A DNA stretch of 64,000 nucleotides from Zymoseptoria tritici IPO323. Taxonomy: Eukaryota; Ascomycota; Dothideomycetes; Mycosphaerellales; Mycosphaerellaceae. This document shows positions 11,255-22,849 of the stretch, piece after piece. The stretch is taken from assembly GCF_000219625.1 (NCBI RefSeq), contig NC_018211.1:2108001-2172000 (forward strand), given 5' to 3'. Below the pieces are notes generated by a model, which saw only the letters and a program-made list of their open reading frames with translations, did not search any database and was not told where the DNA came from. The first letter of the stretch is position 1. Each line of letters begins with the position of its first letter. The translations under genes were made by a program, and so were the position numbers.

Positions 11255-11395
11255 ATTCTAACCTATAAGGGAATCGAACCTACGACTATTAGTGCAACCC
11301 TTACTTAAGGGGAAGCGCCTAGGGCTAATAAACCGAACGAGAGGAGGAGCAGTCCTTAAGCCAACGCACTAACTACTAAGCTATGCGGAGCTACC
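11255..11395 (-). pseudogene. tRNA-Leu-like relic or SINE head
   Basis: The minus strand contains a good B box, GGTTCGATTCC (11270-11280), and an A-box-like TAGCTTAGTAGTTAG (about 11370-11384). These are separated by about 90 bases that include GGCTTAAGGA, resembling the anticodon region of tRNA-Leu(UAA) with an intron. The two ends do not form an acceptor stem, so it is not a functional tRNA. It is either a decayed tRNA-Leu or the tRNA-derived head of a SINE nested in the Helitron. Confidence 0.45.
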
Positions 11396-11456
11396 GCGAA
11401 TAATTAGAGGCAGTAAAGTTGTTGTAGTATATTAAGGTAAGACTCGAGAGTAAATA

Positions 11457-11472
11457 GGGGGGGGGGGGGGGG
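11457..11472 (+). repeat. Homopolymer of 16 G
   Basis: An uninterrupted run of 16 G residues within the Helitron. Confidence 0.9.
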
Positions 11473-14400
11473 CGGTAACGGCGTAGATCTTGGACTGATG
11501 CGTAGATATCTGTTACTTGCACAAACGACTCGCACGGAAGCTGGAAGTGCCGAATCCGGTGTCAAACGCTAGGCTAATTAGAGGGCTAAGAACTCCTTTA
11601 ACTTTTAACGATATTAGTTGCAATAGGGATCTTCACGGCGACGGTAGTAGATCTTCTGCTTACAGTTGAAGGTTTGTATTGTTACAATCTACGTACTTGC
11701 TTAGAACCCTGCCTTTATAGCATTTGCGAACTCCCTCTCCTCTAATCTAGCTCCTCTATGTCCTCGTCCTCGTCGAAGACCTCTACAAACTAGGTTAGCT
11801 CTAGCAGCTTACTATTATTATTATTACCTGCACCTTCGACATCTATATCCTCGTCGTCCTGCCCTTGTTGCTGCTATAGCTGCTGTCGAGCGGCTTCCTG
11901 TTCCTAGCTCTATACTTTACTCTTTAGAATCCCTAAGCCTATTAGCATATCGGATGTAAAAGCACCTAAGGAAAGCGGATCCGTAGCCGTGTAAGGCTGC
12001 GATAGTATAATCGAGGTCTGTCGTAGGGGCGGTAGTAGTAGCATCTACGGCTCGCGGCGGAGTTTATCTTCCTTCCGCATCTGTAAGATCTTACCGGCTC
12101 CGAGATCGCGAATGCGTACAAAGTCGAATAACGACTTAAACAGTAGGCCCTCTAGCGTGCGTATACGAGAAATAGCGACGTATGTTAAGCCTAGAGCGAA
12201 CTCGGATTACGTAAGATCGAGAACTACCTAGTCGAGCGACATCCCTTACGCTTTATAGATAGTTAAGGCATATAATACTATAATTAGAAACTGCTCTCTC
12301 TATGCGCCTAGCTTGCCTAGGCGGTAGAACGATCGACGCACAGGGTAGATTAGCAACACCTTCCTACCCTCGTATTAGAACAGCTCCGGTGCATTAGGGC
12401 TAAGACCGTTAAAGGCGACGAGCAGTACCGAGGGCATAATGTTACGGACGTCTGTAGGATCGGTGCTATGTAGCCAGATAATAGCATATAGCGTACCTTG
12501 CCGACTATTAACGATGCCGTGTTCGGTCTAGACGTTCGAGAGAAGCATTACTCTGCAGCCGATAGAGACTTTAAGAACAGCTTAGAGATTCTAGACATCC
12601 TTCTCGTCGGTGTCGGCTAAGGCAGGGCTGTCGTAGAGGGCCGAAATCTTTAGAACGGCGTAGCTAATATCTCGAAGGCGTATAGCATTAATATTATTAA
12701 CGGCCTTACGTATAAAGTATAGTCGTGTTGCTCGGTTAAACTTGCGCACTTCTTTATATAGAAGGACTGTAGCGATGCGAGAAGCGAGCAGCTCCTAGTG
12801 CTAGATCTTAATATAGCCCTTTCTAAGACGAAGGGCCTATAAGCAATCGCGGAATGCAGTTTGCGCAGTTCTAGCTTGCCAAACGATAGTCTATAATAAA
12901 GCGGTCTGCTAGATAGAGTAGTATGCCTACTAACTATTAATCTCGTCCTCGTGCTTAAGCTTAGTATAGAAGAGTAGCTTCTAACTAACTAGTGTTAACT
13001 AGAAGAAGTTACTAAACAGCAAGAGGCTATATCCGCTAAAGGGTTCGTCCTTACAGCGAGGGCATGCTTAACGGAGACGGCTGTCGATGTAGTATAGCAG
13101 TTTGAGGGAAACTATAGACTTCTCGTCGATTACGATGTAGTATACACCGTTAAGTCTGTTCTATAGAGTCGTGAGCGGCTGCCCTTAAAGCGGCGCAAAT
13201 TTGCCTACGACGGGGATTAAGAGGAAGGTGTAAATTATAGAGCTACGGATGTTATATATAGCGGATCTAGTCGGAGCTACACGAGCGATAGGGTTAGGCT
13301 TATTGCCGTCTACTATAGCTATAGCTTGTAGCCGAGCAGACAGGAGTTTAATTAAGTAGGACTTGCTAGTACTAGCGGAGCTATCGATATTCAGTCGAAT
13401 CGGTGCTAGTAGTTGTTGTTGTAGTCCTATAAGCGCGGCGACCTAGATGTCGTTAAAGTAATTAATAACTATATTAAAGATCTAGCGCTGCAGGAGGTTT
13501 AGGTTGTTTACTCGAGTAGTCGACTAAGAAACGACATCGAAATTAGCTGGATTGTTAATCTTTTGCTACTCCTACTAGTCGACTTTAGCGTTGTTGTGAA
13601 TCTCCGGATACTGTTAATATATGCTAATGTATAAAGCCTAATTAGCGATGCGATCTACCTTACGATTACCGAGATTGTCTAGATCCTCGTTACGGATTGC
13701 GTTGCTATTAAGTGCTTCTTAAAAGTAAGTAGGCTAGCCTTCTAGAGGAGGGCGTTTAGGCGGCTTAAATTCGTCTAGGTCGCCTTTAGGCAGATTACCG
13801 TAGTAGTTAGGAGGATAACTACCGCAGTATGTTATCGCCTTACAATGCTTATATGCCTAAGACTAGGTATAGTATAGCGTCTCGTAATAGTCGTCCTACT
13901 CGAAGAAGTAGGGGCTCTTAGCCGAGCATTCTAGGTACTCGATAAAAGGATAATGTAGGATGATCTTCGCTCGATAATAGTCTTCGTACTTAGCACTAGA
14001 GCTGTCGACCTTGTAGCGTAGGTAGTAGTTAAGTAGTCGATAGTTCGGCTCTCGACTTATCTTTACTAGACCGCTACGACGCTAGAGGTCGTATCGCTAA
14101 CAGAAATAGAAGAGCGTCTCTTCGACTAAGTCGCGGCGTTTAGGCTACTTGTCTATACGCTGCTCGTACTTCTAAAGTGCAGTGCGACTAGGAGCTCGCT
14201 AGTTACTATATCCTCCTCTATCGTTGTCGTTGTTAATGTTATCGAGCTCGATAGCAGCCTTCTATAGGTACTTAGGGCGACAGTCGACTATAACAACGGT
14301 GCGGCTGCCCTTCTGTAACGGTAGGCTAAGATTATAACGTGCAACTTCCTACGCCGAGATATTACGCTTACCGACGAGCTAATTTAATATACGCATAGTA

Positions 14401-17400
14401 AATAATATTAATAGCTTTTCGGCGCTAATTTAAGGGCGCATAGTAGACATAATCTGTTAGAGCGAGACGCTCTTTTCTTCCTCCTTGCTAGCATATTTAA
14501 CAATATAACTAGCTGTCGCCTCGGTAGTAACGTAGGGAGAGATGTTAGTATTAGTAAGCTAGGCTATAGCGACTAACCGGTTGTAGTAGTAAAGGAATAG
14601 GTCGTTATACGCAGCGATAAAACTTAGGTAATACGGATTATGCTCCTTGCTAGCTACGGCGTTGTCTCGAAGTTTCCGAGGGAAGTAGAAACGACACGCT
14701 ACCTATACTTATGCTTGTTCCTCGTTCGGAGCTGCTTTACCGGCTAGAGCTACTACTAGCGCAATGTTGCGCCGCTTAGCCTTATAGTAGTCGCTGTGCT
14801 TATAAATCATTACACGATTAACGATGTTAGCGAGCTAAGACTACGTACAACCGGAGAGCTCGTCGGTGCTAGACTAGAGTACTGTATTATTTACGTTTAT
14901 CTACTTCGTAGGATCCGGATTAGCTGCGGAGATGTAACGACCCTAGAGCTCTACGAACCTAGCCTTTAGATCGTTAGTCTCTAGTTCGCTAAACTTAGGC
15001 AGATCGCACTAAAGGAAGAAGTGCACATAAGGGCTGCTACGGCTCTAATATTCGAATCTATACTAGTAGTCGGTAACATTAAACTTAGGCTTAAGCACCG
15101 TATTAAGGAAGAGTACAAACCGGCGCTCGAAGTAGGCGTCCGTAATGTAAGGGTTGTCGCGTAAGTTTTTACGAGCGAGGCGAGAACAATTATCTAGCTA
15201 AAGCCTTAACTACTCCTTAAAACGCGGTATGTGGCGAGCGACGTTAATCTACTTAAGGTCGGCGGCGCTAAGAGTTATGAATATGTTAGGCTTGCCGAGT
15301 CCTGCTATAAACGTTAAGAGATTGTTCTTACGAGCTATCTAGTATAACCGGGTGCTACGCAAGCCACTACCGGAAGCGACGACAGAGTTAAGCAGAATTC
15401 TAGACTCGCGCTCCTATAGATTGTCGAGTGCGTAGGAAATCGCTTCTGCAGTAACTAGACTACCCTTTTCCTCGAATCGGTTAGCGAAAAAGCCCGCCGC
15501 TTTTAAGGCTTAACTGCGCATCGCTGTGTTAAAGGCGTAAAAGGGCTAGCGAGAGTAGCGAGCGAAGCGACTATCGTAATAACGCATTAGATATTAGACG
15601 AACACGGTATCGGTAACGTTACGCATCCGAGGCTAGCGTGGATCGCCCCTACTAAAGGGAAACAGAGTTGGAAATGCTAGGGACAGCAGAGGGCGGTTCT
15701 TATCGAATTCGGAGAGTAGTACTTCCTCTCGGTTAGGGAAGGTAAGGACTAGTAGTAAAGGTAGCTGCTCTAGGTCGTTAGGCTATTGTTCTTTATTGCC
15801 GATAGGGACTTTAGGCTCTGTTATAGAGCTACGACGGTAGGCGTCGAGACGGTTAGGGAGTAGCGGTGTCGCTACTCCTAGGTTAGCATCGCGAAGAGCT
15901 TAGAGTTCTTGGTTTTCACGTAGTCGCTAGGCTTAAAACTCTCGAAGTCGATCTGCTAGCTAGTTAATAGTACGATCTTCCGGTCCGGTAAAGGCGACAG
16001 CTGTGCGGTTATAGCTAAGATCCTCTCTATCTTGCTAGTCGTGTTGCTCTACGACTAGACCTTCCGGAGCCGCTTATTAGGCGTTAGCTAGGTCGTACGT
16101 CTTACCTTACAACTAATCTTAAACATCGACACTACTTCTATTAGCGTCCTTAGGGCTGTTACCTCCGGGCAGCTAGGACAATGCCTCCTTATTAATTACG
16201 ATGTTAGTATAGCCTAGATAATTAGCCTTAAGCTAAGTAAGCTATCGACGAACAGCCCATCGACGAATCTTAAAATCCTTAGTAAACTGCTATCGAGTGC
16301 GATCGTCGCCACTACCTTCCTTTTGAACTAGACGAAGCAACATAATGTCGAGGTTCTTAGGCAGTTGTAGAAGCTTGCGGAAGATCTTAGCGTTTTTTGC
16401 GAGGAAGTTAACGACATAGCCGCGATACTTAAATTGTTGTCCTTAAACTATAAACACCTACATAAGGATTTAGACCTTAGCGATAACGATCTCTTTAATA
16501 GTAGTAAGCATAGGAAGCTCGGGTAGCACATCGCCCGGGTCTATGTTATTAGCGGCCGAGAAGAGGTAGGGGTCGTCGATATGTTTGCCGCGGTTACGAT
16601 TCTTATAGCGAAGACAGATGCTATCTGCATTTAGCTTAATCTACTACTTCTCCTTATAGCGAGGGCAGTAGGACTAATCGTCTATATCGAGGGCACGACG
16701 GAAGTCTTCCTAGAGTTTGCGGTCGTTATCTGTTAGGGCAGCCTCGAGAGATTGCTCTATAGGATCGACTAAGGGCAGGTTATAATACGCTACAAATTAA
16801 GCCTTCTGTTCTTTCTAACGACGTTGCGCGGGCGGTGTAGGGTTTTGTCTAGATGCAGAGCTGCCCTAGGTAGACATTCCTAGAGTGCTAGGTTGCGTAC
16901 CGAGTCCTAGTGTCGAGAAGTTAAGGTTATAGCTTAATAGCGTTTAAGGCATAAAACTACTGCCTCTCGGAGCTTAGGTAGGATCGAAACTATTATTAGC
17001 ATAGTTAGTGTAGCAGCTATCTCGATAGGTGCTATTAGGAAAGTCGAAGAACATTGCGAGGGCAGGGTAATTGCCCTAGATACACTACTTCTCGAATATC
17101 GTAGGATTCTCTTCTTTGTTGCTATTTGTATAGTACTTATAAGAGTCTAGGTACTCTATGTCCTTACAGTTATTCGCACGAGGAACGCCGTAGGTAAGAC
17201 AGCGGAACTACTTAGGCTTATCTTAAATTAGCTCGTCTTAATTTATCTCGCTTAGATCGACCGTGCTAGCGCGCTTATTGTAGCGTTCCGTGCGTCTCCT
17301 CTTAGCTTCTTAGCGAGTGCTATCGATAGTTGCGGGCGATGCGCGAGGGTAATATAAGGTGCCGGAGGGGCCGGCGGTAGTAGTAGAAGGGCCGGCGATA

Positions 17401-18145
17401 GGACGACCGGGTAGTAGCATAGAAGTTAAGGCGGACGGTGCTACAGGTACGAGAGTGCATTGTGTAGGAGGTGCGGGTTGCGTAGGAGAGGCGGGCAGTA
17501 GCTTGTCGGAGATAGTGCGTGTTGTCTTATTAACGACCTTGCCTCGACAGTCTGCGCAGCGGAGCACAGTAGTGCCTGCTTAAAGTTCTTTTAGACGCGA
17601 AGGCATAAACTAGATAATATCCTTAGTAAGCTTATAACCTCCGATATACTTGCGCTAGGCTAGTAGATCGATCTTTATATTCTAGACGACTAGCGGGTTG
17701 TTTACAGCTATGTTAAAGGGTACTAAGCACGATGTGCGGCTAGTAAGGGTTTAAGAAACGATACGTAGAGGCAGAAGGTGTTGTTTAGAAGTAGCTTAAG
17801 AATAGAAGGGGTAGAGAGAGTGTTAACGGAAAGGTAGTTAGAGGGAAGGAAGGAAGGTAGTAAAATCTCTAATATCTTAGGGATCGCTAGTTTGCTAGCT
17901 AGTAAATTAATTTGCTCGTGAATTAATATATACATAAAGCGTAAGTGTAAGCTAGAAGCATCTTGCTACAACAGCAATCTATAGAGCGGAGCTTCTACTT
18001 ACTGCCTTTCTTTGTTTAACGTAGCAAACTTCCTTTATAGACGACGTATAGGAAGCAGCTTGCTCTTTATAGCATGCTTTAGTCTGTATGCGACATAGTA
18101 ATTGCATACTAGAAACGTCCTAATTCTGCGGTCGATGCAGTTTAG

Positions 18146-18190
18146 TAGATTCTTTTATTATAGATTCTTTTATTGTAGATTCTTTTATTG
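18146..18190 (+). repeat. 15-bp tandem repeat, three copies
   Basis: The unit tagattcttttatt(a/g) is repeated three times without spacing, in the 5' region of the Helitron. Confidence 0.85.
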
Positions 18191-18400
18191 TACTAAGGGG
18201 GAGACCCCCTTAAACCCCCCTTTTGCCTCCGGCGGCGCTCCGCGGGCACCTGCCGTAGGCCTTTTCTTCTTGAATAGTATAAGTGCATCGCTTGTGTGTG
18301 CTTGTGTGCTTGCTGTCGATAACAATAGACGTGTTGCAGGTATTATTATTGTTTAGTAACGTTAGGGGAAATTACGTGCGCGGGTTCCCCGCGTAGAGTT

Positions 18401-18669
18401 CCGGCGCTAACGAAACTTCGACTAATCAGATTACGCAGCTTTTGTGTACAAAACGCCGTACGCCGTACACTAAGACCAAAAAGAATCTAGCAAGCTTCGC
18501 TTGCAAAAATTTCGACCATCTCTGGACAGCAGAACAGTCTTTCTCTTTCTCCTCTTCTCAACACAAAGCAGATAGCAAACATGCCGATACTACTTATCCA
18601 CCGCGAGCCCCTCGCAGCGGACAGTATCCACCAGGCTATTGAGCATCTTCAATCATCACTCTAGTTCCG
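18401..18669 (+). promoter_or_regulatory. 5' flank of the HerA-like ATPase gene
   Basis: The region is between the Helitron and the ATPase start. It includes a duplicated cgccgta at 18450-18470 and a C/T-rich stretch (cagtctttctctttctcctc) typical of fungal transcription start regions. No other gene is seen. Confidence 0.35.
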
Positions 18670-20181
18670 ATGTTCGCAGTCCCTTTCCCGACCGCTCTTG
18701 CCACGGGCATCGACAAGATGTCAATCTCTTACCAAACACAAAAAGCTCAATATCTGCGCTTCCTCCTTGACGATGAGCCAGGCCGAAGCGGAAGAGAAGA
18801 GGAAATTCGGACTGCCTCTCTGTTTTCGCTCTCTGTTCAAAACATTGTTCGGGAACGTCAAGTACCGTCGCCATGTACTCCTTTTGTCTTTGGAAGTATC
18901 ACAAAGACTACGCCGCCAACCCCTGAGATCCTCCCGCAGTATGGGCTGCTGGGATTTCATGTCGGCAATCACGATCAAATCAAAGAGCAAGAACCAATTC
19001 TGCTCAACGTCAACGCTCCAAATTCAGCCTTCATCTGCGGTTCGCAGGGGAGCGGCAAGAGTTACACTCTGAGCTGCATGCTTGAGAACTGCCTCCTTGC
19101 AGACAACAATTTCGGCGTCCTCCATCAGCCAGTTGCTGGAGTCGTATTTCACTACGATACTGATAGTACCATGAGCTCGGTCGCCGAAGCTGCCAGTCTC
19201 TGCTCTCGCGGCATCAAGGTCCGTGTGCTCGTATCGCCTAGCAATAAGCGCAAGTTGCAGAATGCGTACTCGAAACTCCCTGGTGCCGCGGAGAACTTGG
19301 AGGTGGTCTCACTGATGTTGAGCGACAAGCATCTGAGCGTTGAGAGAATGCTTCGTCTGATGGCTTTCTCTGAGTCAGAGGGAACTGTACCGCTGTATAT
19401 GGTGGTCATCGAGAAGATACTGCGACACATGGCAGTTCAAGAGATCGACTTCACTATGGCAGCTTTCGAGCGAGAGTTGGCCCTGGAGAAATTTGCTCCT
19501 GGTCAGTCAGCCATGATGGACATGCGACTCAATCTCCTACGCAGCTTCATGGTCCCCAAAGCAGCCGGAAGATACACGCTCACGCCACCCGATCCGTTCA
19601 AGCTCACGCCTGGAGCACTCACCATCATCGACCTCAGCGATCCTTTCATCGACACAGCGACCGTATGCGTTCTCTTCGAGATCTGTCTGGGCCTGATCAA
19701 AGAGAACCGACCCAAAGCTGGACTCGTTATCGCCCTTGACGAAGCTCACAAATACTTGAATGAGTCTCCTGCCGCAGCGAGTTTCACAGATCGGCTCCTG
19801 ACGACGATCCGCGAGCAGAGACACAACGCCACACGAGTGCTGATCGCCACCCAAGAGCCAACTCTTTCGAGCAAGCTCCTCGATCTCTGCTCTGTGAGTA
19901 TCGTCCACCACTTCAAGTCACCAGCATGGTTTGCAGCCATTCGTGGTCACCTCGGTGGAGCGTCAAGTCTTGTCACGCAAGGCAAGGAGCAGGAGAAGAT
20001 GTTCGACGACATTGTCAATCTGAGAACAGGAGAGTCTCTGGTCTTCGCCCCTGAAGCATTTGTGTGCGTGAATGAGGCGAACGAGGCAGAGAGGCTAGGT
20101 GCTGGGGTGATGAAGATGAAGACGAGGGTCAGAGCTGGAGTGGATCAGGGAATGAGTGTGCTTGCGAGTGATGGTGCCTAG
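18670..20181 (+). CDS. HerA/FtsK-like P-loop ATPase (DUF87-type)
   Basis: The uninterrupted 503-residue protein has Walker A GSQGSGKS at residues 124-131, Walker B GLVIALDEAHKYL at 351-363 (D357, E358), a probable arginine finger in TTIREQRH at 378-385, and a sensor strand RVLIATQEP at 389-397. This order and the DEAHKYL signature are those of the HerA/FtsK/VirB4 branch of hexameric motor ATPases, which pump DNA or drive nucleases in prokaryotes. The N-terminal 110 residues may form a barrel-like or adaptor part. Two in-frame ATGs lie close together (18670 and 18718, MSISYQT); the choice is open. No mitochondrial signal or membrane segment is evident. Neighbours are two exonuclease genes upstream (across the Helitron) and one downstream, all on the same strand. 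A fungal function is not known to me. Confidence 0.82.
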   Translation: MFAVPFPTALATGIDKMSISYQTQKAQYLRFLLDDEPGRSGREEEIRTASLFSLSVQNIVRERQVPSPCTPFVFGSITKTTPPTPEILPQYGLLGFHVGNHDQIKEQEPILLNVNAPNSAFICGSQGSGKSYTLSCMLENCLLADNNFGVLHQPVAGVVFHYDTDSTMSSVAEAASLCSRGIKVRVLVSPSNKRKLQNAYSKLPGAAENLEVVSLMLSDKHLSVERMLRLMAFSESEGTVPLYMVVIEKILRHMAVQEIDFTMAAFERELALEKFAPGQSAMMDMRLNLLRSFMVPKAAGRYTLTPPDPFKLTPGALTIIDLSDPFIDTATVCVLFEICLGLIKENRPKAGLVIALDEAHKYLNESPAAASFTDRLLTTIREQRHNATRVLIATQEPTLSSKLLDLCSVSIVHHFKSPAWFAAIRGHLGGASSLVTQGKEQEKMFDDIVNLRTGESLVFAPEAFVCVNEANEAERLGAGVMKMKTRVRAGVDQGMSVLASDGA

Positions 20182-21073
20182 ACGAGCGGAGGTGTGAATG
20201 GATGGAGACTCTGTCAAGCGAATCTTTGAGAGTGCTGAGCATGTTTGTATGATCAAGTAGTTGGAGGAGCTGCGCCAAGAGAGCTTCCATGATCGAGGAA
20301 TTACATCCGGTGCCGTTCGTCAATCTCGCGAAGCCGTACGACTGGTTTCGAAAGCGGTCTGTCTCGGAATGTTAGCACAACAAGAATGAGCCCAGAAGGA
20401 ATATCGCCCGTTGAGCTTTCCCTTCCCGTTGAGCTTTCCCTTTCCATTGTTTGTTTTTCTGCTTGCTTCATGCTTCCACGGTCTTTTCTTTATTGGCGCC
20501 GACAAAGAGATACTCAGAAACAGCGGACTACGACTTGTACTACTTTTCTTTTCGCTTGCATCTGAGTGATATCATATATTTTCTACCGATCGAAAGTCTC
20601 CACAAACTTGCTATACACACGATTTTGCAACCTTAATCATAACCACAGGATCTAGGAGTCTTTTCTCTGCCTTGGAAAGACACTATGTACCCAGAACCTT
20701 ATATTGATGGCATGGCGATCAGTCTTGGGCGCAGACGCTGTACATCCGGCGGCCGAAAGGATGTCCGAGCCTTCGGCCTCAGACAGTATTGTGAACTCAA
20801 TGCTGTAAATCAGCCGACAAGTCGGATAACAATACCCCGACCACACAGTGGACAAACGAAGCAACAACCTCTCCCTTTTACATCTGCAGGCGCTCTTCAC
20901 CTACTATAGCGGGATGTGGCAGCTCACAGCCGACATTCACGTACACTCACGCTAAGCCCAGCTAGCGTAACAAATCCTGCGCCGGACTTTCATCTACAGC
21001 AAAAGTCCCACCTTTTTCCCTCCTTAACCTCCATCTATACACATCCATTATTCAACCACCAAAACACTACACC
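20182..21073. other. Intergenic between ATPase and exonuclease C
   Basis: No gene recognised. A perfect 18-bp tandem duplication (cccgttgagctttccctt) lies at 20407-20442. The last 90 bp are C/T/A-rich leader sequence of exonuclease C. Confidence 0.5.
20407..20442 (+). repeat. Perfect 18-bp tandem duplication
   Basis: cccgttgagctttccctt occurs twice in direct tandem. Confidence 0.9.
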
Positions 21074-21988
21074 ATGTCCACCAACACCCAATCCTCTCAC
21101 GACGACAACAACCCCATCCACCCCTCCCACGGCCTCCGCACCCGTGCCATCCAACCAACGCCACGTTTCGACCTCATCACCAAAACCATCGCAATCGACA
21201 TCGAGTTCATAATCTTCACGCCTAATCCCCACCGCGTGGCCGTCCCAGTGCGCGCCAAAAAGCGCAGTCTCCCCGGCCGCGTCTCCATCGTGAATAACCG
21301 CGGCGAGACCATCTACGACGTCTTCGTCTACTACAAGAAAAGCGGGCGCTACACCATCGCGCCACCTCCGCCTCACCTGCGCATGGGCGTGTACGAAAAG
21401 GACGTCCTCCCGTCGAACGGCGCACGACCCGCAAAGGAGGTGTTCGATAACGTTCGCAAGATCGTTGAGGGACGGATCGTCGTCGGGCACGCGATTAAGA
21501 ACGATGTGAAGTCGTTTCCGCGTGAAATTTTCGAAGGCGTGCAGATCCGAGACACGCAGTTACTAGAGGAGTACCGCAACCACGCCACGGACCAGATCAA
21601 TCGTATGCCGAAGTTGGCGAGACTCGCGGAAGTGGTTCTCGGTCGAAGCATTCAGGGACCAGAGCATTCGAGTGTTGAGGATGCGGTTGCGACGATGGAT
21701 CTGTATCGTCTGAGGGAGGGAGAGTTCGAGACGACGCAGAAGCATCCTCTGAAGCAGATCGACCCGCTGCTCTCGTTGCGCCTCTTCGACAGCTGGGTGT
21801 CTTCCGGGGAAATCATCGCTAGTCTCGTCCATTCTCCGCGTGTGTGGGCTATCCTTGCGAATCCACCAGGCGCAGACTGGCGAGTGAGGTTTGTGTTCCG
21901 CGGCTTACTGGGACTTCACGGAAGCGGTTCCAGGTCGCCATTGGACATCATCGCTGGCACCGAGAAGTTTCAGGATCTGCCTCGATGA
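21074..21988 (+). CDS. DEDDh 3'-5' exonuclease domain protein C (REX4/ISG20-like)
   Basis: The 304-residue protein is the third paralog. Motifs: IAIDIEF (D42, E44), GHAIKND (D144) and EHSSVEDAVATMDLY (H198, D203). GRVSIVNNRG, IYDVFVYY, GARPAKEVFDNV and IRDTQLLEEY match the two copies at 6.4 and 8.6 kb. It lacks their long Ser/Pro tail. Instead it ends in about 80 residues containing a hydrophobic WVSSGEIIASLVHSPRVWAI segment and a Gly/Arg-rich end. It lies 890 bp downstream of the HerA-like ATPase on the same strand. Start ATG at 21074 has a good context (accATG). All catalytic residues are present. Confidence 0.85.
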   Translation: MSTNTQSSHDDNNPIHPSHGLRTRAIQPTPRFDLITKTIAIDIEFIIFTPNPHRVAVPVRAKKRSLPGRVSIVNNRGETIYDVFVYYKKSGRYTIAPPPPHLRMGVYEKDVLPSNGARPAKEVFDNVRKIVEGRIVVGHAIKNDVKSFPREIFEGVQIRDTQLLEEYRNHATDQINRMPKLARLAEVVLGRSIQGPEHSSVEDAVATMDLYRLREGEFETTQKHPLKQIDPLLSLRLFDSWVSSGEIIASLVHSPRVWAILANPPGADWRVRFVFRGLLGLHGSGSRSPLDIIAGTEKFQDLPR

Positions 21989-22605
21989 GAATAAAGAATG
22001 AGAAATGATGACAGAATATCGGCTGTAGGAGAATGATGATGCATGAAGAAGGAAATTCGACGGACATAGGACAAGGCGGAAAACGGAATGTCTTCCAGAA
22101 AGGATGTTCATGATCGGTATGAAACTTCTTACAGGATTTGAGCGGCATGGTGTTCGAGCGGCATTGTGTCGCTGCAGAGGCAGAATGTATCGCACGAGAG
22201 CGTGTCACCGAAGGTCTGAGAGTTCGGTGAGTCTTCTCTACACAGCATGCGAGATAGAATACGATACCGGAAAGGAGCGGTGGGGCCTACGCTCGAATCG
22301 CTTCACCAGGAAAAGTCGTTGTCTTTGAGCTTTCCACGCAAGCCCACCATCAGTGCCCGTCGAATCTCAGTGAAGCAGATGAAATTGACTGCTAGCTAGA
22401 GAAGTCCGGTCACCGAGTCTCATGCATTAGTGATCCACTCCTCCATTGTACGCAACCGCACCAACAGACACAGCCTTCGTCATCAATCAATGTACCTACG
22501 TGAACGATGAAGAAAGTGCAACATGCCTTCGCATTGCCCACAATGAGCTCGAGTCCAGCTAGTGAGCTTGTTGGTATGGAATGCTATTAGCATGGTAATT
22601 GTTGG
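21989..22605. other. 3' flank of exonuclease C, nothing recognised
   Basis: Overlapping frames on both strands lack domains or splice structure. Confidence 0.45.
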
Positions 22606-22849
22606 TTGATTTTGGTTGATCGTCGGTGCTATCGGTTGGTTTGGTATAGGGTTGTGATTCCATTCGATTACCAGACAGATTGCAAACAGATTCGACACAA
22701 ACGATCCAAGTCCCAGAGGATCTCGGTTTCTGACGTCGAGAAACAATCTTTAGCACTGTTGCCGCCGAAGCCCGCTATTGTCGGAATGTCTTAGTAACCG
22801 TGGTATTCCATTGGTCTGTCTAGAATTCGTGTTGGTTGGTATAGTATAG

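Larger units (their letters stand above)
10560..18400 (-). mobile_element. Helitron (Rep/helicase rolling-circle transposon), heavily RIP-mutated
   Basis: Translating the minus strand through its many stops gives a recognisable Helitron protein running from about 17.6 kb down to about 11.8 kb. Landmarks: FITLSAADL of the Helitron-like N domain near 15,250; SPYVHFFL near 15,030; TASYIVKYASK near 14,500; a Walker A relic (SASTSKSYLIKLL, Gly changed to Ser) near 13,370; the acidic helicase motif YYIVIDE near 13,120; and the PIF1-type motif ALTIYKA...GMSLD followed by YVAISRIRTLEGLLF at about 12,140-12,275. Stops fall where Gln or Trp codons are expected, and Gly becomes Ser, as RIP predicts. A perfect hairpin CGGCA-GGA-TGCCG at 10563-10575 is a candidate 3'-terminal hairpin. 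A CGCGGG-TTC-CCCGCG hairpin at about 18,380-18,394 lies near the presumed 5' end. Exact ends are not resolved. Confidence 0.82.

Noticed and set aside
11255..11395. Functional tRNA-Leu gene
   Set aside because: The 5' and 3' ends do not form an acceptor stem and the region lies within RIP-mutated DNA.
18190..18260. GC-rich palindromic text as a CRISPR array or rRNA fragment
   Set aside because: There are no regularly spaced repeats, and the sequence resembles transposon terminal regions rather than rRNA.
18670..20181. Recent bacterial origin of the HerA-like ATPase
   Set aside because: Base composition and codon use look like the neighbouring fungal genes, and related ATPases occur in other ascomycetes to my knowledge; transfer cannot be argued from this window alone.
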